Source: Mycobacterium attenuatum (GTDB taxonomy: Bacteria; Actinomycetota; Actinomycetes; Mycobacteriales; Mycobacteriaceae). From it: a DNA stretch of 64,000 nt. Below, in pieces: positions 39,702-50,123 of this stretch (position 1 is its first letter; each line of letters starts with the position of its first letter). The stretch lies in assembly GCF_900566085.1 (NCBI RefSeq), contig NZ_UPHT01000073.1:124001-188000 (forward strand), in the 5' to 3' direction. The notes below the pieces were generated by a model, which was not told the origin of the DNA, searched no databases, and saw only the letters and a list, made by a program, of their open reading frames with translations. Made by a program: the position numbers and the translations under genes.

Positions 39702-39707
39702 TATGCT
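39702..39707 (+). promoter_or_regulatory. Putative -10 box of the pyruvate kinase gene
   Basis: TATGCT lies 8 nt before the GTG at 39716. There is no ribosome-binding site, so translation probably begins at or very near the mRNA 5' end. Confidence 0.5.
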
Positions 39708-39715
39708 TTGTCGTC

Positions 39716-41134
39716 GTGACAAGACGCGGGAAGATCGTCTGCACTCTCGGGCCGGCCACCCAATCGGACGACATGGTCAGAGCGCTGGTCGAAGCCGGAA
39801 TGGACGTCGCCCGAATGAACTTCAGCCACGGCGACTACGCCGATCACGAGGCCGCCTACAAACGAGTCCGGGCGGCCTCCGATGCCACCGGCCGCGCCGT
39901 TGGGGTGCTCGCCGACTTGCAAGGCCCGAAGATCAGGTTGGGGCGCTTCGTGAGTGGGCCCACCTATTGGGCTGACGGCGAAACGGTCCGGATCACTGTC
40001 CGGGAATGCGATGGTTGCCACGACCGGGTGTCGACCACCTACAAGAGGCTGGCTCAGGACGCGACGGCCGGCGACCGCGTGCTCGTCGACGACGGCAAGG
40101 TCGGCTTGGTGGTCGATCACATCGACGGTGACGACGTGGTGTGCACGGTCGTTGAGGGCGGCCCGGTGAGTAACAACAAGGGAATCTCCTTGCCCGGCAT
40201 GAATGTTTCAGCGCCCGCGCTGTCCGAAAAGGACATCGAGGACCTGACGTTCGCGCTGAACCTCGGCATCGACATGGTGGCGCTCTCCTTTGTGCGCTCG
40301 CCATCTGATGTCGAGCTTGTCCACGAGGTGATGGATCGGATCGGACGCCGAGTGCCGGTGATCGCCAAGCTGGAAAAGCCCGAAGCGATCGACAACCTCG
40401 AGGCCATCGTGCTGGCCTTCGACGCCGTCATGGTGGCCCGCGGTGATCTCGGGGTCGAGTTGCCGTTGGAAGAGGTTCCGTTGGTGCAGAAGCGGGCGAT
40501 CCAGATGGCGCGGGAGAACGCCAAGCCGGTGATCGTGGCAACGCAGATGCTGGACTCGATGATCGAGAACTCGCGGCCGACCCGCGCCGAGGCCTCCGAC
40601 GTCGCCAACGCCGTGCTCGATGGCGCCGACGCGCTGATGCTGTCCGGTGAAACGTCGGTCGGTAAGTATCCGTTGTTGGCGGTACGGACCATGTCGCGGA
40701 TCATCTGTGCGGTCGAAGAGAATTCGACGGCGGCTCCGCCACTGACGCATGTGCCGCGCACCAAGCGAGGCGTGATTTCCTACGCCGCCCGCGACATCGG
40801 CGAGCGGCTGGACGCCAAGGCGTTGGTCGCTTTCACCCAATCCGGCGACACGGTGCGACGGCTGGCCCGCCTGCACACCCCGCTGCCGCTGCTGGCCTTC
40901 ACCGCGTGGCCCGAGGTGCGCAGCCAGCTCGCGATGACATGGGGCACCGAAACATTCATCGTCCCAATGATGACGTCCACCGATGGCATGATCCGCCAGG
41001 TCGACAAGTCACTGCTCGAACTGGGCCGCTACAAGCGGGGCGACCTGGTGGTGATCGTCGCGGGTGCGCCGCCGGGCACGGTAGGTTCCACCAACCTGAT
41101 CCACGTGCACCGGATCGGTGAGGACGACGTTTAG
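39716..41134 (+). CDS. pyk: Pyruvate kinase (PykA)
   Basis: Pyruvate kinase turns phosphoenolpyruvate and ADP into pyruvate and ATP, ending glycolysis. The 472-residue protein has KIVCTLGPATQS, MNFSHGDYADH, LADLQGPKIRLGRF, the catalytic lysine/glutamate in VIAKLEKPEAIDN, VMVARGDLGVELPLEEVP and VIVATQMLDSMI. The C-terminal allosteric domain is present, including the TQSGDTVRRLARL phosphate-binding loop. The GTG at 39716 gives exactly the family length. The next gene starts directly after its stop. Confidence 0.97.
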   Translation: MTRRGKIVCTLGPATQSDDMVRALVEAGMDVARMNFSHGDYADHEAAYKRVRAASDATGRAVGVLADLQGPKIRLGRFVSGPTYWADGETVRITVRECDGCHDRVSTTYKRLAQDATAGDRVLVDDGKVGLVVDHIDGDDVVCTVVEGGPVSNNKGISLPGMNVSAPALSEKDIEDLTFALNLGIDMVALSFVRSPSDVELVHEVMDRIGRRVPVIAKLEKPEAIDNLEAIVLAFDAVMVARGDLGVELPLEEVPLVQKRAIQMARENAKPVIVATQMLDSMIENSRPTRAEASDVANAVLDGADALMLSGETSVGKYPLLAVRTMSRIICAVEENSTAAPPLTHVPRTKRGVISYAARDIGERLDAKALVAFTQSGDTVRRLARLHTPLPLLAFTAWPEVRSQLAMTWGTETFIVPMMTSTDGMIRQVDKSLLELGRYKRGDLVVIVAGAPPGTVGSTNLIHVHRIGEDDV

Positions 41135-42001
41135 TTGTCCGATTTCGACGAACTGTTAGCGGTGCTGGATCTCCAGTGTGTCGGCGAGGACCGGTTCATC
41201 GGATCACATCCCAGCAAGAACCCGCTGCGCACCTTCGGCGGGTTGCTCGTCGCCCAGTCGTTCGTCGCGAGCAGCCGCACGCTGGCCCGTGATGACCTGC
41301 CGCCCAGCGCGCTCTCGGTGCATTTCATCAACGGTGGCGACACCACCAAAGACATTGAATTCCATGTGGTTCGGTTGCGCGACGAGCGTCGGTTCGCCAA
41401 CCGCCGCGTCGACGCCGTGCAGGACGGCACCTTGCTGTCTTCGGCGATGATCTCCTACATGTCCGGCGGTCCCGGACTCGAGCACGCCGTCGACCCGCCA
41501 CAGGTGGACGAGCCGCATACGCGGCCGCCCATCGGCGAGCTGCTGCGCGGCTATGAGCAGACAGTCCCGCACTTCGTCAACGCATTGCAACCGATCGAAT
41601 GGCGCTATACCAATGACCCGTCCTGGGTGATGCGAGAGAAGGGCGATCGGCTTGGTTACAACCGGGTGTGGGTCAAGGCGCTCGGTGCGATGCCCGACGA
41701 TCCGGTGCTGCACACCGCGACGATGCTGTATTCCTCCGACACCACCGTGCTGGACTCGGTGATCACCACCCATGGGCTGTCGTGGGGCTTTGACCGTATC
41801 TTCGCGGCCTCCGCCAACCACTCGGTGTGGTTTCATCGGCAGGTCGACTTCGACGACTGGGTCCTGTATGCGACCTCGTCGCCGGTGGCCGCGGATTCGC
41901 GCGGGCTGGGCACGGGTCATTTCTTCGACCGAGGTGGGCGTCTCATTGCGACGGTGGTGCAGGAGGGCGTCCTGAAATACTTTCCCGCGGCGCGCCGATA
42001 G
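41135..42001 (+). CDS. tesB: Acyl-CoA thioesterase II (TesB)
   Basis: TesB hydrolyses acyl-CoA to free fatty acid and CoA. The 288-residue double-hotdog protein contains GSHPSKNPLRTFGGLLVAQS, PSALSVHFINGGDT, RRVDAVQDGTLLSSAMISYM, the second hotdog (LLYSSDTTVLDSV-type segment), and DDWVLYATSSPVAADSRGLG with the Asp-Thr/Ser-Gln active-site region. The TTG start follows the pyk stop with no gap, so the genes are co-transcribed. It matches Rv1618 (tesB1). Confidence 0.93.
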   Translation: MSDFDELLAVLDLQCVGEDRFIGSHPSKNPLRTFGGLLVAQSFVASSRTLARDDLPPSALSVHFINGGDTTKDIEFHVVRLRDERRFANRRVDAVQDGTLLSSAMISYMSGGPGLEHAVDPPQVDEPHTRPPIGELLRGYEQTVPHFVNALQPIEWRYTNDPSWVMREKGDRLGYNRVWVKALGAMPDDPVLHTATMLYSSDTTVLDSVITTHGLSWGFDRIFAASANHSVWFHRQVDFDDWVLYATSSPVAADSRGLGTGHFFDRGGRLIATVVQEGVLKYFPAARR

Positions 42002-42122
42002 ACAGGTGGGGTAACCGCAGGACAACCACCGGTTTCGGCTCGACCCGGCCGCGCTCAGGCGTACCGTTCCTGGTAGCGGGTACCCTTCCGGCAGCTGAGA
42101 GGCAGGTCAGGGGGAGGTGAGC

Positions 42123-43517
42123 GTGAACGAACCGTCGGTTGAAGTTGCGCCGCGCGCCCGCGAACGCGTCGTGGTCCATGTCGATTCACTCACGGCCCGC
42201 TTTGTCGCTGCCCTCGCGGTGTTCTGCGCGGCGTGCTGGCTTATCGCTCTGCTCGCACACAACTATCGGCACGAGGATTGGCAGGCAGCCGGGCGGCTGA
42301 GTTGGTCGCTGACGATGCTGGCGGCCGTCGCCTTGATCGCCCGGGGTATCTTCCTCGGGCGTCCGGTCACGGCCATGCACGCGGCGGCGGCCGGCTTGTT
42401 CCTGGTCATCGGGTTGGGCTTGCACGTGCTGTCCTTCGATCTGGCCGGCGAGATGCTGATCGCCGGATCGGGTTTGGTGTTGATGTGGCCCACGTCATCG
42501 CATCCGCGGCCCGGCGACCTACCTCGGGTCTGGGCGTTGGTCAACGCCACCTGCGAAGATCCGTTGGCGCCGTTCGCCATGCAGGCGGGCAAGTGCTACC
42601 ACTTCAGTGCTGCCGGCACCGCCGCGCTGGCATACCGGACGCGGATGGGCTTTGCGGTGGTCGCGGGGGATCCGGTCGGTGACGAATCGCAGTTCGCCGG
42701 GCTGGTTGCCGACTTCGCCGCCCTGTGTCATGCGCGGGGTTGGCGGATTGCGGTGCTGGCCTGCAGTCAGCGACGGCTTCGTCTGTGGACTGACCCCGCC
42801 CTGCCGGGACGCTCGCTGCGGGCGGTACCCATCGGGCGAGACGTCGTCATTGATGTCCCCAACTTCGCGATGGTGGGCCGCAAATTCCGCAACCTGCGTC
42901 AGGCCGTCAAACGGACCCATAACTTCGGGATCGCCACCGAGATCGTGGCCGAGCAGGAGCTCGACGAGGAGCGGCGCGCCGAGCTGACCGAGGTGCTGCT
43001 GGCGTCACCCAAAGGAGCCCGCACCGATCGCGGCTTCTGCATGAGCCTGGACGGTGTGCTGGAAGGAAAGTACCCGGGAGTTCAGCTGATCATCGCCAGG
43101 GACGCATCGGGGCAGGTGCAGGGCTTCGACCGGTTCACCACGGCGGGCGGCGGTAGTGACTTCTCCCTCGACGTGCCCTGGCGGCGCCGCGGTGCCCCGA
43201 ACGGGATCGACGAGCGGCTCAGTGTCGACATGATCACCGCCGCCAAAGATGCTGGCGCACGGCGATTGTCACTGGCGTTTGCGGCGTTTCCGGAGATCTT
43301 CGACGCAGCGCACCGAAGCCGCCTGCAACGCCTGTTCTATCTGCTGATCCATCTGCTTGACCCGATGATCTCACTGGAATCCTTGTACCGGTACTTGTGC
43401 AAGTTCCACGCGTTGGACGAACGACGCTATGCGCTGGTCTCGCTGTCACAGCTAGTTCCGTTGCTGATAGTGCTGCTGTCCCTGGAGTTCATGCCGCGAC
43501 GCCGACAGCTACCCTAA
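42123..43517 (+). CDS. DUF2156-type membrane protein, GNAT-like aminoacyl transfer fold (Rv1619-like)
   Basis: A 464-residue protein. About four N-terminal helices (residues 20-125) are followed by a soluble domain resembling the phosphatidylglycerol lysyltransferase C-terminal fold (DUF2156/LPG synthase C): KCYHFSAAGTAALAYRTRMG, VVAGDPVGDE, RKFRNLRQAVKRTHNFGI and GFDRFTTAGGGSDFSLD. Members move aminoacyl groups from tRNA to lipids (MprF, LysX). Which lipid or amino acid is used here is unknown. AGGGGGAGG (42109-42117) overlaps a GTG at 42117, so I chose the GTG at 42123, 5 nt downstream. It overlaps the convergent cydC gene by 9 nt. Confidence 0.82.
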   Translation: MNEPSVEVAPRARERVVVHVDSLTARFVAALAVFCAACWLIALLAHNYRHEDWQAAGRLSWSLTMLAAVALIARGIFLGRPVTAMHAAAAGLFLVIGLGLHVLSFDLAGEMLIAGSGLVLMWPTSSHPRPGDLPRVWALVNATCEDPLAPFAMQAGKCYHFSAAGTAALAYRTRMGFAVVAGDPVGDESQFAGLVADFAALCHARGWRIAVLACSQRRLRLWTDPALPGRSLRAVPIGRDVVIDVPNFAMVGRKFRNLRQAVKRTHNFGIATEIVAEQELDEERRAELTEVLLASPKGARTDRGFCMSLDGVLEGKYPGVQLIIARDASGQVQGFDRFTTAGGGSDFSLDVPWRRRGAPNGIDERLSVDMITAAKDAGARRLSLAFAAFPEIFDAAHRSRLQRLFYLLIHLLDPMISLESLYRYLCKFHALDERRYALVSLSQLVPLLIVLLSLEFMPRRRQLP

Positions 43518-45167
43518 GGGGCGCGCCGGTGAGCCGACGCTGAGGCGAGCACACTCAATATCGTCGGGCAAGTGGTGGGTGGCCACCACAACCGTCCTGG
43601 CGCCCAGAATCGGTCCGGGACCGGGTGTCAGCAGATCGCGCAGCACAGCGTCGGTGTCGCTCGCGTCAAGGTGCTCGGTTGGCTCGTCCAGCAGCACAAT
43701 CCGGGCGGGAGACAGTACGGCCCGCGCCAGCAGCAGCCGCCGGCGTTGGCCTGCTGAAAGCCCTTGCGCACCACCGATTAACACCGTCGATAAGCCTTCG
43801 GGCAGAGCGGCCAGCCAGTCGCCGAGGCCAACTTTCGCCAGGGCGGCCGTCAATTCGTTGTCGCTGCAGTCGGCCCGGACGACCAGTAGATTGTCTCGCA
43901 CCGTGGTGCCGAAAACGTGTGCGTCTTCGGCGAAAAAGGTTATCGCTCTTCGTAGTTCGGCTTCATCGAAGCGGCTCAGCTCGATTTCATCCAAGAGCAC
44001 CCCGCCGTGTACCGGCGGCAGCAGCCCGGCCAGCGTCATCAGCAGCGTCGTCTTGCCGGAACCGCTGGGGCCGGTTACGGCAAGCCGGGTGCCCGGTGCC
44101 AGGTCGACCACCGCCCGGGCTGACTGCGCCTGGATGTGACCGAACCACACATCGGCGGACAGCCGGCCGGCGACCACGCTGCCCGCTGGAGTTGCGGCGG
44201 CCTCGGCGAGGCGGTCGGGCGGAGCCAGGTCGAGCAGCCGCCGGGCCGCGATGCGCGACCGGGTCAACTGGGCCGCGGCCGCCGGGAGCGCATTGGTCGC
44301 CTCGAAGGCCGACAACGGCAACAACATCAACACGGCCAGCGTCGTCGGCGCGACCGTGGGCGCCATGGCCATTCCGGCCACCACCGCGCCCAACACGCTG
44401 GCCCCGATCGCCGCGGTCGGTATCGCCTCGGCGATCGCCGCCGGCCGGGCCGCGTTGTCAAGGGCTTGGCCCCAAGCACGTTGCCGCCCTTGGGATTCGG
44501 CAATGACGTCCGGCAGCACCCCGGCGACCCGGAGCTCGGGTGCATGGTCGAGTGCGGCCATCGCCGACGTGTCGCGTTCGCCATGATGGCGGCGGGCCAG
44601 CGCTTCGTGTTCGACGGCGGCTCTGCCGGCAAGCCAGGGCGCGAGAGCCCCGGCCACCAGGAGGCAGAGCGCCAGTACCACTCCGGCCGGCACCGAGATG
44701 ATCGCGACGGCGGTGGTCGCGGCCACCGCCAGTACTGCGGCGACGCTGATCGGTACCACCGCGCGCACCAGCATGTCGGCAACGGTGTCGACGTCGGCAC
44801 CGACACGGGCCACCACCTCGCCGCTGGGCAGCCGGACGGCGGCCGCCACGGGCCCCGTGGCCAGCCGGTGGTACATCTGGGCGCGGGCGGTGCCGGCCGC
44901 GCGCAGTGCGGTGTCGTGGGTGGCCAGCCGCCCGCAGTAGTGCAGGATCGCGCGCGAGATCGCCAATGTCCGCACCGCGACGACCGCGACGGACAGGTCC
45001 AGCAAGGGCGGCATTTGCCAGGCGCGGGTGATCAACCACGCCGACACCCCGGCCAGGGTCAGGCCGCTGCCCAGCGACAAGGCCCCCAGCGCAGTCGCGG
45101 CCACAATGCGGGCCCGCCGAGGGCGCAGTAGGCGATAACCGGCCAGCAGCGGATCAGACCGGGGCAT
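43509..45167 (-). CDS. cydC: Cysteine/glutathione-type ABC exporter subunit CydC
   Basis: A 552-residue half-transporter: six helices, then an ATPase domain with Walker A GPSGSGKTTLLMTLAGLLP, signature GLSAGQRRRLLLARA and Walker B RIVLLDEPTEHLD. With CydD it exports reduced low-molecular-weight thiols to the periplasm, needed to assemble cytochrome bd. The ATG at 45167 starts 14 nt inside the end of cydD, so the two subunits are co-translated. In the cydA-B-D-C cluster it is last. The order matches Rv1620c-Rv1623c. Confidence 0.94.
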   Translation of the reverse strand: MPRSDPLLAGYRLLRPRRARIVAATALGALSLGSGLTLAGVSAWLITRAWQMPPLLDLSVAVVAVRTLAISRAILHYCGRLATHDTALRAAGTARAQMYHRLATGPVAAAVRLPSGEVVARVGADVDTVADMLVRAVVPISVAAVLAVAATTAVAIISVPAGVVLALCLLVAGALAPWLAGRAAVEHEALARRHHGERDTSAMAALDHAPELRVAGVLPDVIAESQGRQRAWGQALDNAARPAAIAEAIPTAAIGASVLGAVVAGMAMAPTVAPTTLAVLMLLPLSAFEATNALPAAAAQLTRSRIAARRLLDLAPPDRLAEAAATPAGSVVAGRLSADVWFGHIQAQSARAVVDLAPGTRLAVTGPSGSGKTTLLMTLAGLLPPVHGGVLLDEIELSRFDEAELRRAITFFAEDAHVFGTTVRDNLLVVRADCSDNELTAALAKVGLGDWLAALPEGLSTVLIGGAQGLSAGQRRRLLLARAVLSPARIVLLDEPTEHLDASDTDAVLRDLLTPGPGPILGARTVVVATHHLPDDIECARLSVGSPARPLG

Positions 45168-46829
45168 AGTCGGCCTCGCTGCTGGCGGTGACCTCGACGA
45201 CCCGGTCGCCGATAGCCACGACCCGCTCTCGGTGCCCGATGACCACCACTGTCGCGCCGGCGCGGGCCCGATCGACGATGGCCCGCAATACCCGGTCCTC
45301 GGTGCCGGCGTCCAGGTGTGCGGTGGGTTCGTCGAGCAGCAGCACCGAAGCGGTGGATCCGAGGGCTCGGGCCAGTCCCAGCCGCTGGCGTTGCCCCAGC
45401 GACAAGCCGACGCCGCCGCGGCCAAGCGTGGTGTCCAATCCGTCGGGTAGCTCGGCCAGCACGGTATCGAATCCTGCTGCGGCGCAAGCCTCATCGATGT
45501 CCTCGAGATCACCGAGCAGGAGCAGGTTGTCGCGAACGGTACCCGGAATCAGTACCGGGCGTTGGGGTAGCCAGGACAATTGCCGCCACCAACCGGCGGG
45601 GTCTAGGTCGCCGACGTCGATTCCGGCGACGGTGACCCGTCCCGACGACGGCAGGGTGAGGCCCGCTATCGTCTGCAGCGCTGTGCTCTTGCCTGCGCCG
45701 TTTCGCCCGGTCAGCACCGTGACTCGGCCGGGTTCGAGCGCCGCGGACAGACCATCCGGGGAGCGTCCTGCTCTGCTTGCGACGCTGAGGTTTTCGATGC
45801 GGATCGGGGCTCCGTGGGCCGCCACCGTCCGGGTGCCCGCCGAGGCGGGCTTCGGCTGTTCGATGAGCGCGAAAGCCTCATCGGCCGCGGTCTTGCCGTC
45901 CTGGGCGGCGTGAAACTCCACCCCGATGCGCCGCAGCGGCCAATAGACGTCTGGGGCCAACAACAGCACCGTCAACCCGGCCGCCAGGCTCATCTGCCCG
46001 AACACCAGGCGAAGACCGATGCTCACCGCGATCAGTGCCACACCCAGCGTGGCCAGCAACTCGAGCACCAACGCCGACAGGAAGGCCACCCGCAGCGTGG
46101 CCATCGCCGAACGTCGATGGGCGGCGCTGAGTTCTGCGATGCGCTGCTCCGGCCCCACTGCACGGCCCAGCGCCCGCAGGGTGGGGATGCCCGCGATCAA
46201 GTCCAACAGCCGAGCCTGCAGCGTGCCCATCGCGGCCAGCGCGGCTGCCGACCGATCGGCGGTCGTGAGCCCGATCAACACCATGAAGAGCGGAATCAGC
46301 GGCAGCGTGATCACCACGATCACCGTCGACTTCACGTCGTAGAACGCGATGACCGCGACGGTGGCCGGCGTCAGAATCACCGCAAGCAGCAAAGCGGGCA
46401 GGTAACCAGTGAAGTAGGGGCGCAAGCCGTCCAGCCCCCGGGTAGCCAGTACCGCCGCGGCATCCCGCTGTGCCGCCACCTGCCTGGGCTGTCGGCCGGT
46501 TACCGCCGTCAGCACCTGCCCGCTCAGATCGGCGATCACCGCGCTGGCGCCCCGCTGCCCAAGGCGCGCTTGCAGCCAGTGCGTCGCCGTACGGATCACC
46601 CACAGCGCCAACACTATTGCCAGCGGTCCCAGCCAGCGGCCTAGGTGTCGCGTCGAGGGATCGGCCACGACCCGCGCGACGATGCTCGCCAGGACCACCG
46701 CCGAGCCGATCGCGCAGCCGGATATCGCCACTCCACATGCCACCGCGGCGATCAGGTAGCCGCGCAGGGCCGACGACGCCCGCCACAGCCGCGGATCCAG
46801 CGGCGCCCGGGCCGACCTGTCCGTCGCGC

Positions 46830-46833
<4 letters not shown>
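45154..46833 (-). CDS. cydD: Thiol ABC exporter subunit CydD (probable CTG start)
   Basis: The partner of CydC. The ATPase domain has Walker A LTGRNGAGKSTALQTIAGL, signature GLSLGQRQRLGLARA and Walker B SVLLLDEPTAHLD, preceded by a six-helix domain. The first in-frame ATG/GTG/TTG is a GTG at 46743, which falls inside the first helix. The 30 codons before it read like a proper CydD N-terminus (DPRLWRASSALRGYLIAAVA) and contain no standard start. A CTG at 46833 overlaps the cydB stop in a CTGA arrangement, exactly like the ATGA/GTGA overlaps elsewhere, so I infer CTG initiation (559 residues). If GTG 46743 is used the protein has 529 residues. Confidence 0.88.
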
Positions 46834-47870
<1,037 letters not shown>

Positions 47871-47899
47871 CGGTCATCTCCCTCCTGGGTCAGTGGGTG

Positions 47900-49357
47900 T
47901 CAGTAAGCGAACGAGAGCGGTGCCACTTCGTCGCTGTCAGGGGCCGCCGGCGCCGCCGGCTCCGCGTCGTGCTCCTGCGGACCTTCGACGACGTAGCGCT
48001 TGAGCAGCCAGAACCAGATGACCGCGAGTACCGCGTAGACCAGCGTGAACGTCGCCAATGAGGTGACGACCATACCGAACGGGTGGTTGGATACCGCGGT
48101 CGCGACGGTGAGTCGAACCTGCTGATCGCCTGTCGGGTTGGGAGCCACGATCCAGGGCTGGCGGCCCATCTCGGTGAACACCCATCCGAACATGTTGGCC
48201 AGGAACGGGGCGGGAATGGTGAGCAGCGCAAGCCGGGCGAACCACCGCCGTTCCGGGATCCGTCCGCCGCGCGTCAGCCACAGGGCCAGCAACGCGAACA
48301 GGACCGGAATCGCGAGGAACCCGATCATCGCGCGAAATGACCAGTAGGTGACGAACAGATTGGGCCGGTAATCATTCGGGCCGAATCGTTGGTTGTAGTC
48401 CTGCTGCAAATTGCGGACACCCTGCAACGTCACGCCGGTGGTTTGGCCCTGGGCGAGGTACGGCAACACATAGGGCACCTCGAGGACCCGGGTGAGGCTG
48501 TCGCAGTTGTTCTGCCGGCCCACCGTCAGGATGGAAAAATCCGGGTCGGTCTGGGTGTCACACAGCGATTCCGCGGACGCCATTTTCATCGGTTGCTGGG
48601 TAAACATCAGCTTGCCCTGGTGGTCACCGGTGAAGAACAAGCCAACCGTAGCGACCAGCACAACCCAACAGCCCAGGATGGTTGCCGGGCGATACATGGC
48701 GCGGGTACCGGGCCCGACGGGGGCGGTGTTCGAACGCACCAGCCACCATGCGCTGACCGCGGCGACAAAAGTTCCCGCGGTGAGCAGCGAACCCGCGACG
48801 GTGTGTGAAAACGCCGCTATCGCAGTGTTATTGGTGAGCAGCGCGGTGATGCTGTTCAGCTCTGCGCGTTTGGTGGCCGGGTTGTAATGCGCCCCCACCG
48901 GGTGCTGCATGAACGAGTTCGCGGAGATGATGAAGAATGCCGAGACGTTGACCGCGATCGCGACGATCCAGATGCAGGCCAGGTGGACCAACCGGGGCAG
49001 CCTGCTCCAACCGAAGATCCACAGGCCAAGGAACGTCGATTCGAAGAAGAAGGCCATCAAGCCTTCCATTGCCAGCGGCGCGCCGAAGATGTCGCCGACG
49101 AATCGGGAGTATTCACTCCAGTTCATTCCGAACTGAAATTCCTGCACGATCCCGGTCGCCACGCCGATGGCGAAGTTGATCAGGAACAACTTCCCGAAGA
49201 ACTTGGTCAGTCGATACCAGGCCGTGTTACCGGTGACCACCCACACCGTTTGCATCACGGCAAGCAGCGGGGCCAAGCCGATGGTGAGTGGCACGAAGAT
49301 GAAGTGGTAGACGGTGGTGATACCGAACTGCCAGCGCGAAATATCGACGACATTCAT
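47900..49357 (-). CDS. cydA: Cytochrome bd oxidase subunit I (CydA)
   Basis: The heme-bearing, quinol-oxidising subunit, 485 residues. Heme ligands fit the conserved positions: His in TTVYHFIFVPLTIGLAP, His in IISANSFMQHPVGAHYNP and Met/Glu in GWVFTEMGRQPWIVAP. NWSEYSRFVGDIFGAPLAME is the helix before the Q-loop. The Q-loop is short, as in actinobacterial S-type enzymes. A possible -10 (TACACT, complement of 49403-49408) lies about 46 nt upstream, and GGGAGATG precedes the ATG. It is the first gene of cydA-B-D-C. Confidence 0.95.
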   Translation of the reverse strand: MNVVDISRWQFGITTVYHFIFVPLTIGLAPLLAVMQTVWVVTGNTAWYRLTKFFGKLFLINFAIGVATGIVQEFQFGMNWSEYSRFVGDIFGAPLAMEGLMAFFFESTFLGLWIFGWSRLPRLVHLACIWIVAIAVNVSAFFIISANSFMQHPVGAHYNPATKRAELNSITALLTNNTAIAAFSHTVAGSLLTAGTFVAAVSAWWLVRSNTAPVGPGTRAMYRPATILGCWVVLVATVGLFFTGDHQGKLMFTQQPMKMASAESLCDTQTDPDFSILTVGRQNNCDSLTRVLEVPYVLPYLAQGQTTGVTLQGVRNLQQDYNQRFGPNDYRPNLFVTYWSFRAMIGFLAIPVLFALLALWLTRGGRIPERRWFARLALLTIPAPFLANMFGWVFTEMGRQPWIVAPNPTGDQQVRLTVATAVSNHPFGMVVTSLATFTLVYAVLAVIWFWLLKRYVVEGPQEHDAEPAAPAAPDSDEVAPLSFAY

Positions 49358-49477
49358 CTGTCATCTCCCGGGATCGCGGGCCTTACAAACGGACTACGAC
49401 GAAGTGTAGTAGATACGTCGGCGTTGACGCGAGTCGAGTGACGTTTGTCTGGGACCCTGCGGGGATTTTGCGAAACC

Positions 49478-50050
49478 CTATAGCCCTAGTGTTTTGGCCG
49501 CCTTGCGGATGCCGAACGCCGACACGATCTCGCAAGCGCCGATGATGACCAGCCAGACACCCACGACGATCGCCAAGGTGATGATCGACTCGAACGGCGC
49601 GGCTATCACCACGACGCCGGCGATCAGGCTGATTACCCCGACGAAGATCTGCCATCCCCGTCCGGGAAGGGCTGGGTCGTTGATCGCGGACACGGTTGTC
49701 GCGACGCCGCGGAAGATGAACCCGATGCCGATCCAGATGGCCAGCAACAGGACCGCGTTGCCGAAATGGCGGAACGCCAGTACGGCCAGGATCAGTGAGG
49801 CGGCGCCGCTGATGAATGCCAGGATCCGGCTGCCGGCCGAAACGTGCAGGCTGAACGCGAGGACGACCTGCGCGATGCCGGTCACGACGAGGTAGACGCC
49901 GAAAGCGACGGCGGCTACCAGGACCGATATTCCTGGCCAGACCAGGACCAGGACGCCGAGGATCAGCGACAGGAGTCCCGACAACAGCGTCGATTTCCAC
50001 AGATGCGGCAACAAGCGTGGGACGGAGCCCGAGACGGGTGCAGTTTGCAT
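49478..50050 (-). CDS. HdeD-family membrane protein (Rv1624c-like)
   Basis: About 190 residues with six predicted helices, including LLSGLLSLILGVLVLVWPGI, AFISGAASLILAVLAFRHFG and IFVGVISLIAGVVVIAAPF. Three internal repeats of a helical hairpin with a W-P-type turn mark the HdeD/DUF308 family, linked in enterobacteria to acid resistance; the role in mycobacteria is unknown. ATG 50050 follows CACACT by 6 nt on the minus strand, which favours it over the GTG at 50068 (196 residues). Confidence 0.82.
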   Translation of the reverse strand: MQTAPVSGSVPRLLPHLWKSTLLSGLLSLILGVLVLVWPGISVLVAAVAFGVYLVVTGIAQVVLAFSLHVSAGSRILAFISGAASLILAVLAFRHFGNAVLLLAIWIGIGFIFRGVATTVSAINDPALPGRGWQIFVGVISLIAGVVVIAAPFESIITLAIVVGVWLVIIGACEIVSAFGIRKAAKTLGL

Positions 50051-50123
50051 GGCACCAGTGTGACGCATGTGACGGGTTTTGGCATAGTCGTGAACCCCGG
50101 TGCCCGCCCGGTGCGTTGTGGTG

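Noticed and set aside
49358..49477. A CRP/Cmr (TGTGA-N6-TCACA) site upstream of cydA
   Set aside because: The best candidate, AGTGACGTTTGTCTGG on the plus strand, matches only one half-site, so it is too weak to claim.
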